Assembly: GCF_014243345.1 (NCBI RefSeq)
Contig: NZ_JACLZF010000001.1
Coordinates: forward strand, 558,001-622,000
DNA length: 64,000 nt
DNA from: Robiginitalea sp. SC105
Lineage (GTDB): Bacteria > Bacteroidota > Bacteroidia > Flavobacteriales > Flavobacteriaceae
Reading direction: 5' to 3'
Shown: positions 26,187 to 34,303 of the stretch, piece by piece
Numbering within the stretch: the stretch's first letter is position 1
Layout of the letters: each line of letters begins with the position of its first letter
Made by a program: the position numbers and the translations under genes
The notes under the pieces: model-generated
Database searches by the model: none
Told to the model about the DNA's origin: nothing
Seen by the model: the letters and a program-made list of their open reading frames with translations, nothing else

Positions 26187-26390
26187 TTATGCATAGAGTT
26201 CTTCTATGTAGTTGAATATACCGATTGATATATACAATTCAAAACCCTTCCAAACCAACGTTTTTAAGGGCATTTTAACCTGCTTGCCATAGTATTGGTC
26301 GATCACCAGGGTTTGGATACGCTCCAGGGCTTCCAATGCGTTTTCCGGCGAAAACCGCGCCCAGGGGGGTGTCTTTTTTGCTCCTGCGGG
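26187..26390 (-). pseudogene. Short coding-like frame without a standard start; possible gene remnant
   Basis: Read on the minus strand, 67 codons are open up to a TAA at 26187-26189. The translation looks like real protein: PENALEALERIQTLVIDQYY, then KQVKMPLKTLVW and IGIFNYIEELYA. There is no ATG near the front; TTG (in ALEAL) or GTG (before IDQYY) could serve. An in-frame TGA lies just before GAKKTPPWARF, and A6 and C6 runs there would favour a frameshift. I do not recognise a family. It may be the C-terminal remnant of a decayed gene or a small gene with a non-ATG start. It is convergent with glnS. Confidence 0.4.
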
Positions 26391-26557
26391 TCAATTGGGT
26401 GCTCTATGCGTCCGCAACCCCCGAATTAACGACCTCTTAACGGATATTCTAGTGAAATTCCCTTATACTGTTAATGGATCATGATTGACAGGGGGTCGTG
26501 ACCGATCCCAAATATCGATACTGGTCAAAACCTAAGTTTAACATCAAATTTCAAATT

Positions 26558-26935
26558 ATGGCATCTAACGATACTGGATCTGTACTAATTGCACTACTTA
26601 CAGGAGCTGCAATAGGCGCAGGGGTAGGCATCCTCTACGCTCCCGAAAAGGGATCCAAAACCAGAAAAAAAATTAAAAGGAAAGCGAATAAAGCCAAGGA
26701 TGATATTTCGCACCGGGTTTCCCGGGCCACGGAAGAACTAAGCCGGACGGCCGAAGCCAAAAAGGAAGATTTTGAGCGGCGCCTGGAAGATACCATCTCG
26801 ACCATGAGCTACAAGGCAGATGACATCATCGAAACCCTGGAGCGCAAACTGGCCGACCTGAAGGAGAAAAACGCCAAATACCAGAAGGATTCCGAGGCCG
26901 ATTCAGCCCGGAAGCCGAAGGTAGTAGCCAAATAA
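26558..26935 (+). CDS. YtxH domain-containing protein
   Basis: A 125-residue protein with one N-terminal hydrophobic segment (VLIALLTGAAIGAGVGILYAP) and the YtxH signature APEKGSKTRKKIKRK directly after it. The remainder is a charged, amphipathic helix likely to form a coiled coil. YtxH proteins are small envelope or stress-associated proteins of unclear function. The frame opens earlier at a GTG (26498), but the ATG at 26558 sits right before the usual YtxH N-terminus. TAAGTTTA at 26533-26540 is a near match to the -7 element. It is the first gene of a three-gene set with the next two. Confidence 0.83.
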   Translation: MASNDTGSVLIALLTGAAIGAGVGILYAPEKGSKTRKKIKRKANKAKDDISHRVSRATEELSRTAEAKKEDFERRLEDTISTMSYKADDIIETLERKLADLKEKNAKYQKDSEADSARKPKVVAK

Positions 26936-26944
26936 GGTCCCTGA

Positions 26945-27295
26945 ATGGCATTTGAAGAATTGAAGGAACGCGCCGCGGACGCGGAGCGGGAATTCCGGCA
27001 ATATACCGAGGCCACCATAGCCTATTACAAACTCCGGGCCTTCCGCCTGGTGATGAAGAGCCTGCTCTACCTCACCAAGGGCATTGTACTGGGATTTGTC
27101 CTGCTGCTGGTCCTTATTTTCGGGTCTGTTGCGGGAGCTTTTGCCCTGGGCGAGGCTTTCGACTCCGTAGCCCTGGGCTTCCTGGTCATTTCGGGAGGCT
27201 ACCTGCTGCTATTCCTGCTGGTATACCTGCTCAGGGATTCGATGAACGCTCCCCTGCTCAGGAAATTTTCAGAATATTTCTACGAGGATGAGTAA
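26945..27295 (+). CDS. Phage holin family-like membrane protein
   Basis: A 116-residue protein with an amphipathic N-terminus (MAFEELKERAADAEREFRQY) and two membrane helices at about residues 45-68 and 76-98. It resembles the 'phage holin family / Holin-X' group that is widespread outside phages and often sits beside YtxH genes. No phage genes surround it, so a lytic role is unlikely; membrane stress or envelope organisation is a guess. It starts 9 bases after the YtxH gene and its end overlaps the following gene by 8 bases. Confidence 0.75.
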   Translation: MAFEELKERAADAEREFRQYTEATIAYYKLRAFRLVMKSLLYLTKGIVLGFVLLLVLIFGSVAGAFALGEAFDSVALGFLVISGGYLLLFLLVYLLRDSMNAPLLRKFSEYFYEDE

Positions 27296-27503
27296 ACGCT
27301 ATACATCATTCAAGGAGATCGACAAGGATCTCAAAATCCTGAATTTGCAACGTGAAATTGCTGTTGAGGATTTAAAGTTGACCTATTCGGAAACCAGGAA
27401 GAGCCTCTACCCTACCCATTTACTGGGAGGATTTTCCGGGATCATCCAGAAGCTGGCTATTTCGTTCCTTGCCAAGAAAATCATGGAAAGGCTGAGCCGC
27501 TGA
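27288..27503 (+). CDS. Small basic protein of the YtxH-holin operon
   Basis: A 71-residue protein, MSKRYTSFKEIDKDLKILNL at the start, with a predicted helix and a weak hydrophobic stretch near GGFSGIIQKLAISFLAKKIM. I think it matches a small flavobacterial family (DUF6327-like), but this is from memory only. The 8-base overlap with the holin-like gene argues for translational coupling and that it is real. A strong hairpin terminator follows at 27535-27552, ending the operon. Confidence 0.65.
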   Translation: MSKRYTSFKEIDKDLKILNLQREIAVEDLKLTYSETRKSLYPTHLLGGFSGIIQKLAISFLAKKIMERLSR

Positions 27504-27534
27504 CCGGCAAGTGTCCCAATATCAAAAATAAAAA

Positions 27535-27552
27535 CCCCGGCATATGCCGGGG
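27535..27552. terminator. Hairpin terminator, bidirectional
   Basis: CCCCGGCAT-ATGCCGGGG is a perfect 18-base palindrome with A-runs before and TTTTAT after. It lies between the plus-strand small-protein operon and the convergent SPFH gene, so it can serve both. Confidence 0.85.
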
Positions 27553-27583
27553 TTTTATGTTTCTAAAAAGCACCGTTTCCCTG

Positions 27584-28513
27584 TCAGGCTTTCTTATCCC
27601 TGTTCTGTTTCTTCATCGCCTCCCCAATCTGGTTGCTGGCAGTAAAGCTGGCGACCATGTTGTTAAGCATATCGCTTCCGGCCTGGGGGGAATTCGGCAG
27701 GAGGATGAGGTTCGTGTTGGTTGCCTCCCCGATAGCCTGTAGCGTATCGTAATGCTGGGTGACCACGATCAGGGCAGATGCCTCCTGGGAATTGATCCCC
27801 ACCTTGTTCAGCACTTCGACGGATTCCTCCAGGCCCCGGGCGATCTCCCTACGCTGGTCGGCAATTCCCTGCCCCTGCAGCCGCTTGCTCTCCGCTTCAG
27901 CCTTGGCTTTTTCGACAATCAGGATCCGCGCGGCATCCCCTTCGAACTGGGCGGCGATCTTCTCCCGTTCCGAGGCATTGATCCGGTTCATGGCAGCTTT
28001 TACCTGGGCATCCGGGTCTATATCCGTCACCAGGGTTTTGATGATGTCATACCCGTAATCCAGCATCGCATCCTGCAGTTCGGATTTGACGGCAATCGCA
28101 ATATCGTCCTTCTTGACAAAGACATCGTCCAGTTTCATTTTGGGCACCTCGGCCCGGACCACATCAAATACATAGGAGGTAATCTGCTCATGGGGGTATT
28201 CGAGTTTATAGAATGCCTCATAGACCTTATCCCTGATGATCACGTACTGTACGGAGACCTTGAGCTTCACGAATACATCGTCCAGGGTCTTGGTTTCCAC
28301 GATCACGTCGAGCTGCTGGATTTTAAGGCTCACCCTGCCGGCGATCCGGTCCACCAGCGGGATTTTCATCTGGAGTCCGGAATTCCGGATACTCTGGAAA
28401 CGACCGAAACGCTCTACGATAACCGCCGTTTGCTGCTTGACGACGAAGAATGAACTGAAGAGGATGACCAGCCCCACGAGCAGGACGGGTATCCAGAAGA
28501 ATAGTGTTCCCAT
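27584..28513 (-). CDS. SPFH/Band 7 domain (stomatin/paraslipin-like) membrane protein
   Basis: A 309-residue protein with one N-terminal membrane helix (LFFWIPVLLVGLVILFSSFF) and a Band 7 domain: VVKQQTAVIVERFGRFQSI, GLQMKIPLVDRI, and DVVRAEVPKMKLDDVF. The helical stretch KAKAEAESKRLQGQGIADQR and the end ANTNLILLPNSPQ are typical of the QmcA/paraslipin subgroup. Such proteins scaffold membrane microdomains and proteases. No NfeD partner gene is adjacent. It lies downstream of gltX on the same strand with a 124-base gap. Confidence 0.9.
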   Translation of the reverse strand: MGTLFFWIPVLLVGLVILFSSFFVVKQQTAVIVERFGRFQSIRNSGLQMKIPLVDRIAGRVSLKIQQLDVIVETKTLDDVFVKLKVSVQYVIIRDKVYEAFYKLEYPHEQITSYVFDVVRAEVPKMKLDDVFVKKDDIAIAVKSELQDAMLDYGYDIIKTLVTDIDPDAQVKAAMNRINASEREKIAAQFEGDAARILIVEKAKAEAESKRLQGQGIADQRREIARGLEESVEVLNKVGINSQEASALIVVTQHYDTLQAIGEATNTNLILLPNSPQAGSDMLNNMVASFTASNQIGEAMKKQNRDKKA

Positions 28514-28637
28514 AATTATACGTTGCTACTGATAGGTGAAGATACGAAGTATTGCCCTATGAGTCGCAAGGGAAATACTTTTGTTACAGCCAGGGCACAG
28601 CCTTCCCGGTGCGCGGGTACCGCCCGCTTCCGGCGAG

Positions 28638-30149
28638 TTATCCATCCAGACGTGTCAGCGCCGTACGGATCCTGCCCAGGGTTTCCTCCCTGCCGATGAG
28701 CTCCATGATATCGAAAAGGTGCGGCCCCTGAAGGGAGCCAACCAGGATCAGGCGCAGGGGGGCCATAACCTGCCCGAAGGAATAACCATGCTCCTGTATC
28801 CAGGCCTTGACGGATGCTTCAAGGCTGGAAGAACGAAAATCGTCCGTTTTCTCAAGCAGGCGGAGCAGGGCAGCCATCAATTCCGGGGTGTCCGTTTTCC
28901 ATTGTTTGCGAACAGCCTTTTCATCGTAGGATTCAGGCGACCGGAAAAAGTAATCGCCCAACTCCCACAAATCGCTTACAAAATCGGCGCGTTCCCGCAG
29001 CAGCGAAATCACCTTTTCCAGATAGGTATCCTTCAGGCTGGCAGAAAGCGGGTGGCTCCTGCGCAGGACCTCTCGGAAATCGGGGATGAGTGCTGCAGGG
29101 GGCTTCTGTTGTAGGTATTGATGATTATACCATTTGGTTTTATCAGGGTCAAACCGCGCGCCCCCCTTGTTCACACGGGCCAGGTCAAATGCGGCCACGA
29201 GTTCGTCCAGGGCAAACAGTTCCTGTTCAGTCCCCGGGTTCCATCCCAGTAGCGCCAGGAAATTGACCACAGCTTCCGGGAAATATCCGGCTTCCCGATA
29301 CCCGGGGGTCCCTTTCCAGCTGAGCGGAAAAACCGGGAACCCCCCTTTCTCCCCATCCCTCTTGCTGAGTTTACCTTTGCCGCTTGGTTTCATGATCAGG
29401 GGAAGGTGCGCGAATTCCGGCGGGTTCCACCCCAGGGCCTTGTAGAGCTGGATGTGCAGGGCCAGGGAGGGCAACCATTCTTCCCCCCGGATGACATGGC
29501 TGATCTCCATCAGGTGGTCGTCGACGATGTTGGCCAGGTGGTAGGTAGGCATCCCGTCACTTTTATAAAGGACCTTGTCGTCGAGCGTATTTGTATCGAT
29601 ACGGATAGTGCCCCGGATCAGGTCATGGAAGCCGAGGGTTTCATCCACAGGCCATTTGAAGCGGATCACATAAGGTTCCCCGGACCCAAGCCTTTCCCGG
29701 AGTTCCCCGGCGGGCATCCCCAGGGAATTGTCCAGTTTTTCCCGGTTGTGCCAGTTATAGATAAAGGTTTTCCCCTTTTTTTCGTGGTCGGCCCGGTGGG
29801 CATCCAGGGCTTCTGCCTGGTCGAAGGCATAATAGGCCCATCCGCTATCCACCAACTCCTTTGCGTACTGCCGGTAGAGTTCCTTCCTCTCGCTCTGTCG
29901 GTAAGGCCCGTATCCGCCTTCCCTGCCGGGGCCCTCATCATAAGGGATCCCGAGCCATTCCAGGGATTCGGCAATATACGCCTCCGCCCCTTCTACAAAC
30001 CTGTTCTGGTCCGTATCTTCAATGCGCAGGATAAACGTCCCCTGGTGTTTCCGGGCAAACAGGTAGTTAAACAGGGCCGTACGGACCCCGCCGATATGCA
30101 GGGGCCCTGTGGGGCTGGGAGCAAAACGCACGCGTACAGGCTGCTTCAT
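28638..30149 (-). CDS. gltX: Glutamyl-tRNA synthetase
   Basis: A 503-residue class Ib synthetase that charges tRNA-Glu for translation and tetrapyrrole synthesis. Motifs: FAPSPTGPLHIGGVRTALFN (HIGH-type) at residues 9-28 and KGKLSKRDGEKGG (KMSKS-type). The Rossmann catalytic domain with GEEWLPSLALHIQLY is followed by the all-helical anticodon-binding domain. Length fits bacterial GluRS. A well-matched promoter lies just upstream (TTG-N19-TATCTTTG, 30169-30198). Confidence 0.95.
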   Translation of the reverse strand: MKQPVRVRFAPSPTGPLHIGGVRTALFNYLFARKHQGTFILRIEDTDQNRFVEGAEAYIAESLEWLGIPYDEGPGREGGYGPYRQSERKELYRQYAKELVDSGWAYYAFDQAEALDAHRADHEKKGKTFIYNWHNREKLDNSLGMPAGELRERLGSGEPYVIRFKWPVDETLGFHDLIRGTIRIDTNTLDDKVLYKSDGMPTYHLANIVDDHLMEISHVIRGEEWLPSLALHIQLYKALGWNPPEFAHLPLIMKPSGKGKLSKRDGEKGGFPVFPLSWKGTPGYREAGYFPEAVVNFLALLGWNPGTEQELFALDELVAAFDLARVNKGGARFDPDKTKWYNHQYLQQKPPAALIPDFREVLRRSHPLSASLKDTYLEKVISLLRERADFVSDLWELGDYFFRSPESYDEKAVRKQWKTDTPELMAALLRLLEKTDDFRSSSLEASVKAWIQEHGYSFGQVMAPLRLILVGSLQGPHLFDIMELIGREETLGRIRTALTRLDG

Positions 30150-30168
30150 GGGATAAAGGTTATAGGCG

Positions 30169-30198
30169 CAAAGATAGGCAGTAAGGCCGGGATGGCAA
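30169..30198 (-). promoter_or_regulatory. Flavobacterial-type promoter of gltX
   Basis: On the minus strand, TTG (30198-30196) is followed by 19 bases and TATCTTTG (30176-30169), a full match to TTG-N19..21-TAnnTTTG. The gltX ATG begins at 30149, leaving a short leader. Confidence 0.65.
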
Positions 30199-30367
30199 GA
30201 AGGTATGGGAAGGGATGCCAGACGTTCCTACAGTGTGCCGAAAGATCCGGGGCGACAGCTGCCCCGCCTGGGAGTCACGCACAGAAAGGCCTGTACCGGG
30301 GGCTTTTAACATGTTTTTGGCCGGAGGATTCCCCGATCCATAGTATCTTGGCATAAAAGAAGTTGTT

Positions 30368-33300
30368 TTGGAACAGTATGAGTTGATCATTAGGAAGTTA
30401 GAGAAGTTCCTCAACCGGTACTACCTGCGGCAATTGCTCAAAGGGAGTTTCCTGTTTCTTTTCTTCGGGGGCCTGCTGCTGCTCCTGGTAAGCGGACTGG
30501 AGTATCTGCTCTGGATGGGAAGCGGGCTCCGCACGGTCTTGTTCTGGATATTGGTTGGAGTAGAGGTTGTATTGTTCCTTCGCTACCTGGTGGTTCCCGC
30601 CCTGCAACTTTTCAGGCTACGCCGCGGGCTGAGCTATAAAGAGGGCTCTGCGATGATCGGCCGGCATTTTCCGGAGGTGGATGACCGGCTGTACAACCTG
30701 CTGGAACTGGCCGAAAATCCTGCGAAATCCGAATTGCTGCTGGCCAGCATCGAACAACGGTCCCGGAATTTAAGGGAAATCCCTTTTTCCCGGGCAGTCA
30801 ATATGCGGGAGGGCCTCCGCTATGCCCGGTATGCAGCCCTGCCCGTGGGCATTGTCCTGGTTTTGTGGCTCACGGGAAAAGGACTGGATTTCTTGCAATC
30901 CTACCAAAGGGTAGTGGATTACCGCACGGCATATGAGCCCCCCGCCCCCTTTCAGTTCCGGATAATGAATGCAGGCCTTGAAACACGTGAAAACCTTCCC
31001 TTTACGCTCAAGGTTAGAACCGTAGGTGATGTGCAACCGGAAAATGTAGAGCTCGTGGCGGGGAGTCGCAGGATCCTTCTCGAAGATAAGGTCACCCATT
31101 TTGAATACACCTTCAGGCCACCCCTGGAATCCACGGAATTCCATTTGGAGGCAAACGATATCCGTTCCATGGATTATCAGCTGTCCGTGATCCGGGTACC
31201 AGTGATCGATCGTTTCCGCATGGATTTGGAGTTTCCGGCTTACCTGGGGCGGGCGGCCCAGCAGGTGCAGGGTACGGGGAGTATTACTGTGCCGGAAGGA
31301 ACCCGGATCCGTTGGAATATTCGTGCGGTACACACAGATACTGTTCGGTATGAAGATCAGGACACCGTGTTGATGGCCCTGCCGGATAATGATGAGTTCA
31401 TCCTTAACAAACGGATTTTCAAGGAGACGGCCTACCAGTTGAGCACATCCAACAGGCAGGTGAGCCGGTTTGACGAATTGAACTACCGGATCGATGTGAT
31501 CCGCGATGAGTATCCCAGGATTGCCGTACGGATGGTCCGGGATTCCCTGGAACCTAACCTGGCCTATTTCTCCGGCGAATTGACAGACGACTACGGATTA
31601 AGGGAATTAAGCGTCCGCTGTTTCCCTGTGGGGAATAAGGATGAGGTACAGGAAGTGGTCCTGGAGGCACCTACCGGCTCCTTCCAGACATTCTACTATA
31701 CCTTCCCATCCGGCTTGCAATTGGTGAGCGGACAGGATTATATGTTGGAATTCCGGGTACGGGACAATGATGGGATCCGGGGGGGCAAAGTAACCTCCAG
31801 TGAAACCTTCCGCATCTCCCAGTATACTCCGGAGGAACTCAGGGACCAACAGTTGCAATACCAGAATTCCCTGTTGGACGGACTCGGAAAAACGCGGAAG
31901 GAGCAGGAACGTTTGCAGGAGGAGCTGGACGCCTTCAAAAAGGAGCAGCAGGAAAAGGAAAACCTGGAATACGGGGACCAGCAGAAATTGAAGGAGGTAT
32001 TGAACCGGCAATTGAAACAGGAGCGCCTGATGGAGAAATTCAGCCGGGAACTGGGAGAAAACCTGAAATCCGACGAGGAAACGGACGATGAGTTTAAAGA
32101 GTTGCTGGAAGAACGCCTGGAAAGACAGGAGATAGAGGCACGGAAAAATGCCCAATTAATGGAGGAGATGCAGAAGATACTGGATCAGCTGGACAAAGAG
32201 GCCCTGAAGGAACGGATGGAGGAAATCGGTAAACGGCAGGAAGGAAACCGGCGGAGCATGGAGCAATTACTGGAACTCACTAAGCGGTATTACGTACAGG
32301 AAAAGTCCAGGCAATTGGCTTCAAAGCTCAAAATGTTGTCCGAAGAACAGGAAGTGCTTTCCGAATTGGAAAGGATGGTGAAAGATTTCTCCGAAGAGCA
32401 ACAGGAAAAGCTGAACGGGAAGTTCGAGGGCTTGCGCAAGGAATTAGGGGAATTGGAAAAGAGCAATCAGGATTTGAAAAAACCGCTACCCTGGAGCCGG
32501 GACCAAAAGAAGGAGGAAGGTGCGGCCGGTGATCAACAGGAGGCCCTGGAAATGCTACAAAAAATGCAGGTACCTGAAACTTCGGAGTCGGACCAGTCAG
32601 GTTCGGAGGCTGAAGCTTCCAAAAAGAAACAGAAGTCTGCCGCCCGTAAGATTCAGGAGCTTTCAGAAGCACTGCAACAGGGGGCAGCCTCGGGGGGAGG
32701 CAGCGGGGATGCGGAGGATGCGGAGATGCTGCGGCAAATCCTGGATAACCTGGTGGTATTTTCCTTTGAGCAGGAAGAACTGTTTGATGCCGTACAGGGA
32801 CTGGAGGAAGGTGCCTCCTCCCTAAGCGGGGACCTCCGCCAGCAGCAGGAGCTGCGGAAGATGTTCGAACATGTGGACGACAGCCTGTTTGCCTTGTCCC
32901 TGCGCAGGCCGAACATAGCGGAGGACGTGAACAAACAGATTACGGAAGTGTATTATAACATAGATAAGGGGTTGGAAAGCCTGAGTGAAAACCAATGGTA
33001 TCGCGGGGCGTCTTACCAACAGTATGTAATAACCGCGTCGAACGAACTTGCAGCCATGCTGGCTGTTTCCCTGGAAAACATGCAGGAGTCCATGCAACCG
33101 GGTTCCGGTCAGGGCTCCGGGGACTTCCAATTGCCGGATATCATCCAAAGCCAGGAGCAATTGCGCCAAAAGATGCAGGGGAGCCAGCAAGGCGAATCAG
33201 AATCCGGTTCACAAGGGAAAGAAGGGGAGTCCGGTGAAGGGGAGCAGGGCCAACAAGGCCAACAAGGGCAACAGGGCCAACAAGGGGCGCAAGGGCAGGA

Positions 33301-33889
33301 AGGAAACTCCGGCGGGCAATCCGGCAAGGGCAATGAAGGCAATGACGGCGGGCAGGGTAGCGGGTCTGAGGGTCAGGACAACGGAAATTCCGGCAGGGAT
33401 GGGCAAGGTGAAGGGAATGGCGGTCAGGATGGATCCGGGAGTGAAGGTTCCGGCGAAGGGAATGAAGAGATGAGTTACCAGGAATTGTTTGAGATCTATA
33501 AGGAACAGCAGATCATACGGAACCGTCTGGAGGAACAATTAAAGGATATGATCGACAATTCGGACAGGGAACTAGCCAAACGGATTGCACGGGATATGGA
33601 GCAATTCGAAGAAGAGTTGCTGCGAAGCGGGATTACAACACGTACGGCCGATCGGATCAACAAAATACAGCAGCAATTGATGAAGTTGGAGAACGCTTCT
33701 TTTGAGCAGGGGGAAAAGGAGGAGCGCGAAAGCCGCACCAACAGGACGCGTTTTGTCAATCCGATCACAACACGGCCGGAAGTCTTTGAAAATGAGGAGG
33801 AGAACATTGAAATATTGAACAGACAAGTATTACCTTTGCGCCGCATTTATAAAACCAAGATAAAGGCGTATTTCCAGGATGAAGATTGA
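30368..33889 (+). CDS. Large DUF4175 family membrane protein
   Basis: A 1173-residue protein. Three membrane helices lie in the first 170 residues (FLFLFFGGLLLLLVSGLEYL; FWILVGVEVVLFLRYLVV; a third near 155-172). A periplasmic beta-rich region follows (about 180-490), then long charged coiled coil (about 500-740, rich in K, E, Q, L), and a Gly/Gln/Ser/Glu-rich disordered stretch (about 920-1035) before a final helical part. The overall plan fits DUF4175, common in Bacteroidota and of unknown function. Translation likely starts at TTG (30368), since the next in-frame ATG falls inside the first helix region. The end overlaps ybeY by 11 bases. Confidence 0.8.
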   Translation: MEQYELIIRKLEKFLNRYYLRQLLKGSFLFLFFGGLLLLLVSGLEYLLWMGSGLRTVLFWILVGVEVVLFLRYLVVPALQLFRLRRGLSYKEGSAMIGRHFPEVDDRLYNLLELAENPAKSELLLASIEQRSRNLREIPFSRAVNMREGLRYARYAALPVGIVLVLWLTGKGLDFLQSYQRVVDYRTAYEPPAPFQFRIMNAGLETRENLPFTLKVRTVGDVQPENVELVAGSRRILLEDKVTHFEYTFRPPLESTEFHLEANDIRSMDYQLSVIRVPVIDRFRMDLEFPAYLGRAAQQVQGTGSITVPEGTRIRWNIRAVHTDTVRYEDQDTVLMALPDNDEFILNKRIFKETAYQLSTSNRQVSRFDELNYRIDVIRDEYPRIAVRMVRDSLEPNLAYFSGELTDDYGLRELSVRCFPVGNKDEVQEVVLEAPTGSFQTFYYTFPSGLQLVSGQDYMLEFRVRDNDGIRGGKVTSSETFRISQYTPEELRDQQLQYQNSLLDGLGKTRKEQERLQEELDAFKKEQQEKENLEYGDQQKLKEVLNRQLKQERLMEKFSRELGENLKSDEETDDEFKELLEERLERQEIEARKNAQLMEEMQKILDQLDKEALKERMEEIGKRQEGNRRSMEQLLELTKRYYVQEKSRQLASKLKMLSEEQEVLSELERMVKDFSEEQQEKLNGKFEGLRKELGELEKSNQDLKKPLPWSRDQKKEEGAAGDQQEALEMLQKMQVPETSESDQSGSEAEASKKKQKSAARKIQELSEALQQGAASGGGSGDAEDAEMLRQILDNLVVFSFEQEELFDAVQGLEEGASSLSGDLRQQQELRKMFEHVDDSLFALSLRRPNIAEDVNKQITEVYYNIDKGLESLSENQWYRGASYQQYVITASNELAAMLAVSLENMQESMQPGSGQGSGDFQLPDIIQSQEQLRQKMQGSQQGESESGSQGKEGESGEGEQGQQGQQGQQGQQGAQGQEGNSGGQSGKGNEGNDGGQGSGSEGQDNGNSGRDGQGEGNGGQDGSGSEGSGEGNEEMSYQELFEIYKEQQIIRNRLEEQLKDMIDNSDRELAKRIARDMEQFEEELLRSGITTRTADRINKIQQQLMKLENASFEQGEKEERESRTNRTRFVNPITTRPEVFENEEENIEILNRQVLPLRRIYKTKIKAYFQDED
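33241..33302 (+). repeat. In-frame 9-base tandem repeat (QQG units)
   Basis: Imperfect copies of a CAACAAGGN-type 9-base unit encode GEQGQQGQQGQQGQQGAQGQ inside the DUF4175 gene. The unit length keeps the frame, so copy-number change would lengthen or shorten the linker without a frameshift. Confidence 0.75.
33807..33838 (+). promoter_or_regulatory. Possible internal promoter for ybeY-mnmG
   Basis: TTG (33807-33809), 21 bases, then TACCTTTG (33831-33838), a full match to the Bacteroidota promoter pattern. It lies inside the end of the DUF4175 gene, 40 bases before the ybeY start, and could drive ybeY and mnmG separately from the upstream gene. Confidence 0.45.
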
Positions 33890-34301
33890 GTACCACTCGG
33901 AGACTGATTTCCAGTTATTGGAGCCCCGAAAATATACCGAATGGATTAAAAAGGTTGTTGCCTCCAGGGGCATGTACATCGAGGAACTCAGTTTTATTTT
34001 TTGTTCCGATGATTACTTGTTGGACATGAATCAAAAGTACCTGGGCCACGACTATTTTACAGACATCATTACGTTTCCAAATGCGGAAGGCTCCGGAGTT
34101 GGAGGCGATCTGTTTATTTCGGTAGACCGGGTGCGCGATAATGCCCGGGAGTACGGGGTCGACTTTGACCATGAATTGGCACGCGTAATGATTCATGGGG
34201 TATTGCATTTGTCTGGTTTAAATGATAAGACAGCAGCAGAGCAACAACAGATGCGTAAGGAGGAGGACCGTTGCCTGGAAATGTTCCACGTGAAACAATA
34301 G
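33879..34301 (+). CDS. ybeY: Endoribonuclease YbeY (rRNA maturation factor)
   Basis: A 140-residue UPF0054 family metalloprotein needed for 16S rRNA 3' maturation and ribosome quality control. LGHDYFTDIITFP and GDLFISVDRVRDNA are family signatures. The metal site reads HGVLHLSGLND: the first two His are kept, but the third ligand position of the classic HGxLHLxGYDH is Asp here, a form I believe is common in Bacteroidota. Its last six residues, MFHVKQ, are encoded by a parS-like site (34282-34297). It overlaps the DUF4175 gene by 11 bases and mnmG follows after 2 bases. Confidence 0.92.
   Translation: MKIEYHSETDFQLLEPRKYTEWIKKVVASRGMYIEELSFIFCSDDYLLDMNQKYLGHDYFTDIITFPNAEGSGVGGDLFISVDRVRDNAREYGVDFDHELARVMIHGVLHLSGLNDKTAAEQQQMRKEEDRCLEMFHVKQ
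34282..34297. other. parS-type ParB binding site
   Basis: TGTTCCACGTGAAACA matches the widely conserved parS consensus TGTTNCACGTGAAACA at every position. It lies in the last codons of ybeY, so the site also encodes the C-terminus of YbeY. parS sites normally cluster near oriC and nucleate the ParB/Smc partition complex. No parA or parB gene is in this window. Confidence 0.82.
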
Positions 34302-34303
34302 CG

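Noticed and set aside
26945-27295. Holin-like gene as part of a prophage
   Set aside because: No phage structural, lysis or integrase genes nearby; YtxH and small-protein neighbours are a usual chromosomal set.
30986-31002. AAACACGTGAAAAC as a parS site
   Set aside because: Only the right arm resembles parS; the left arm does not.
33241-33302. Short tandem repeats that could be read as a CRISPR-like array
   Set aside because: The unit is 9 bases, in frame with the DUF4175 protein, with no spacers.
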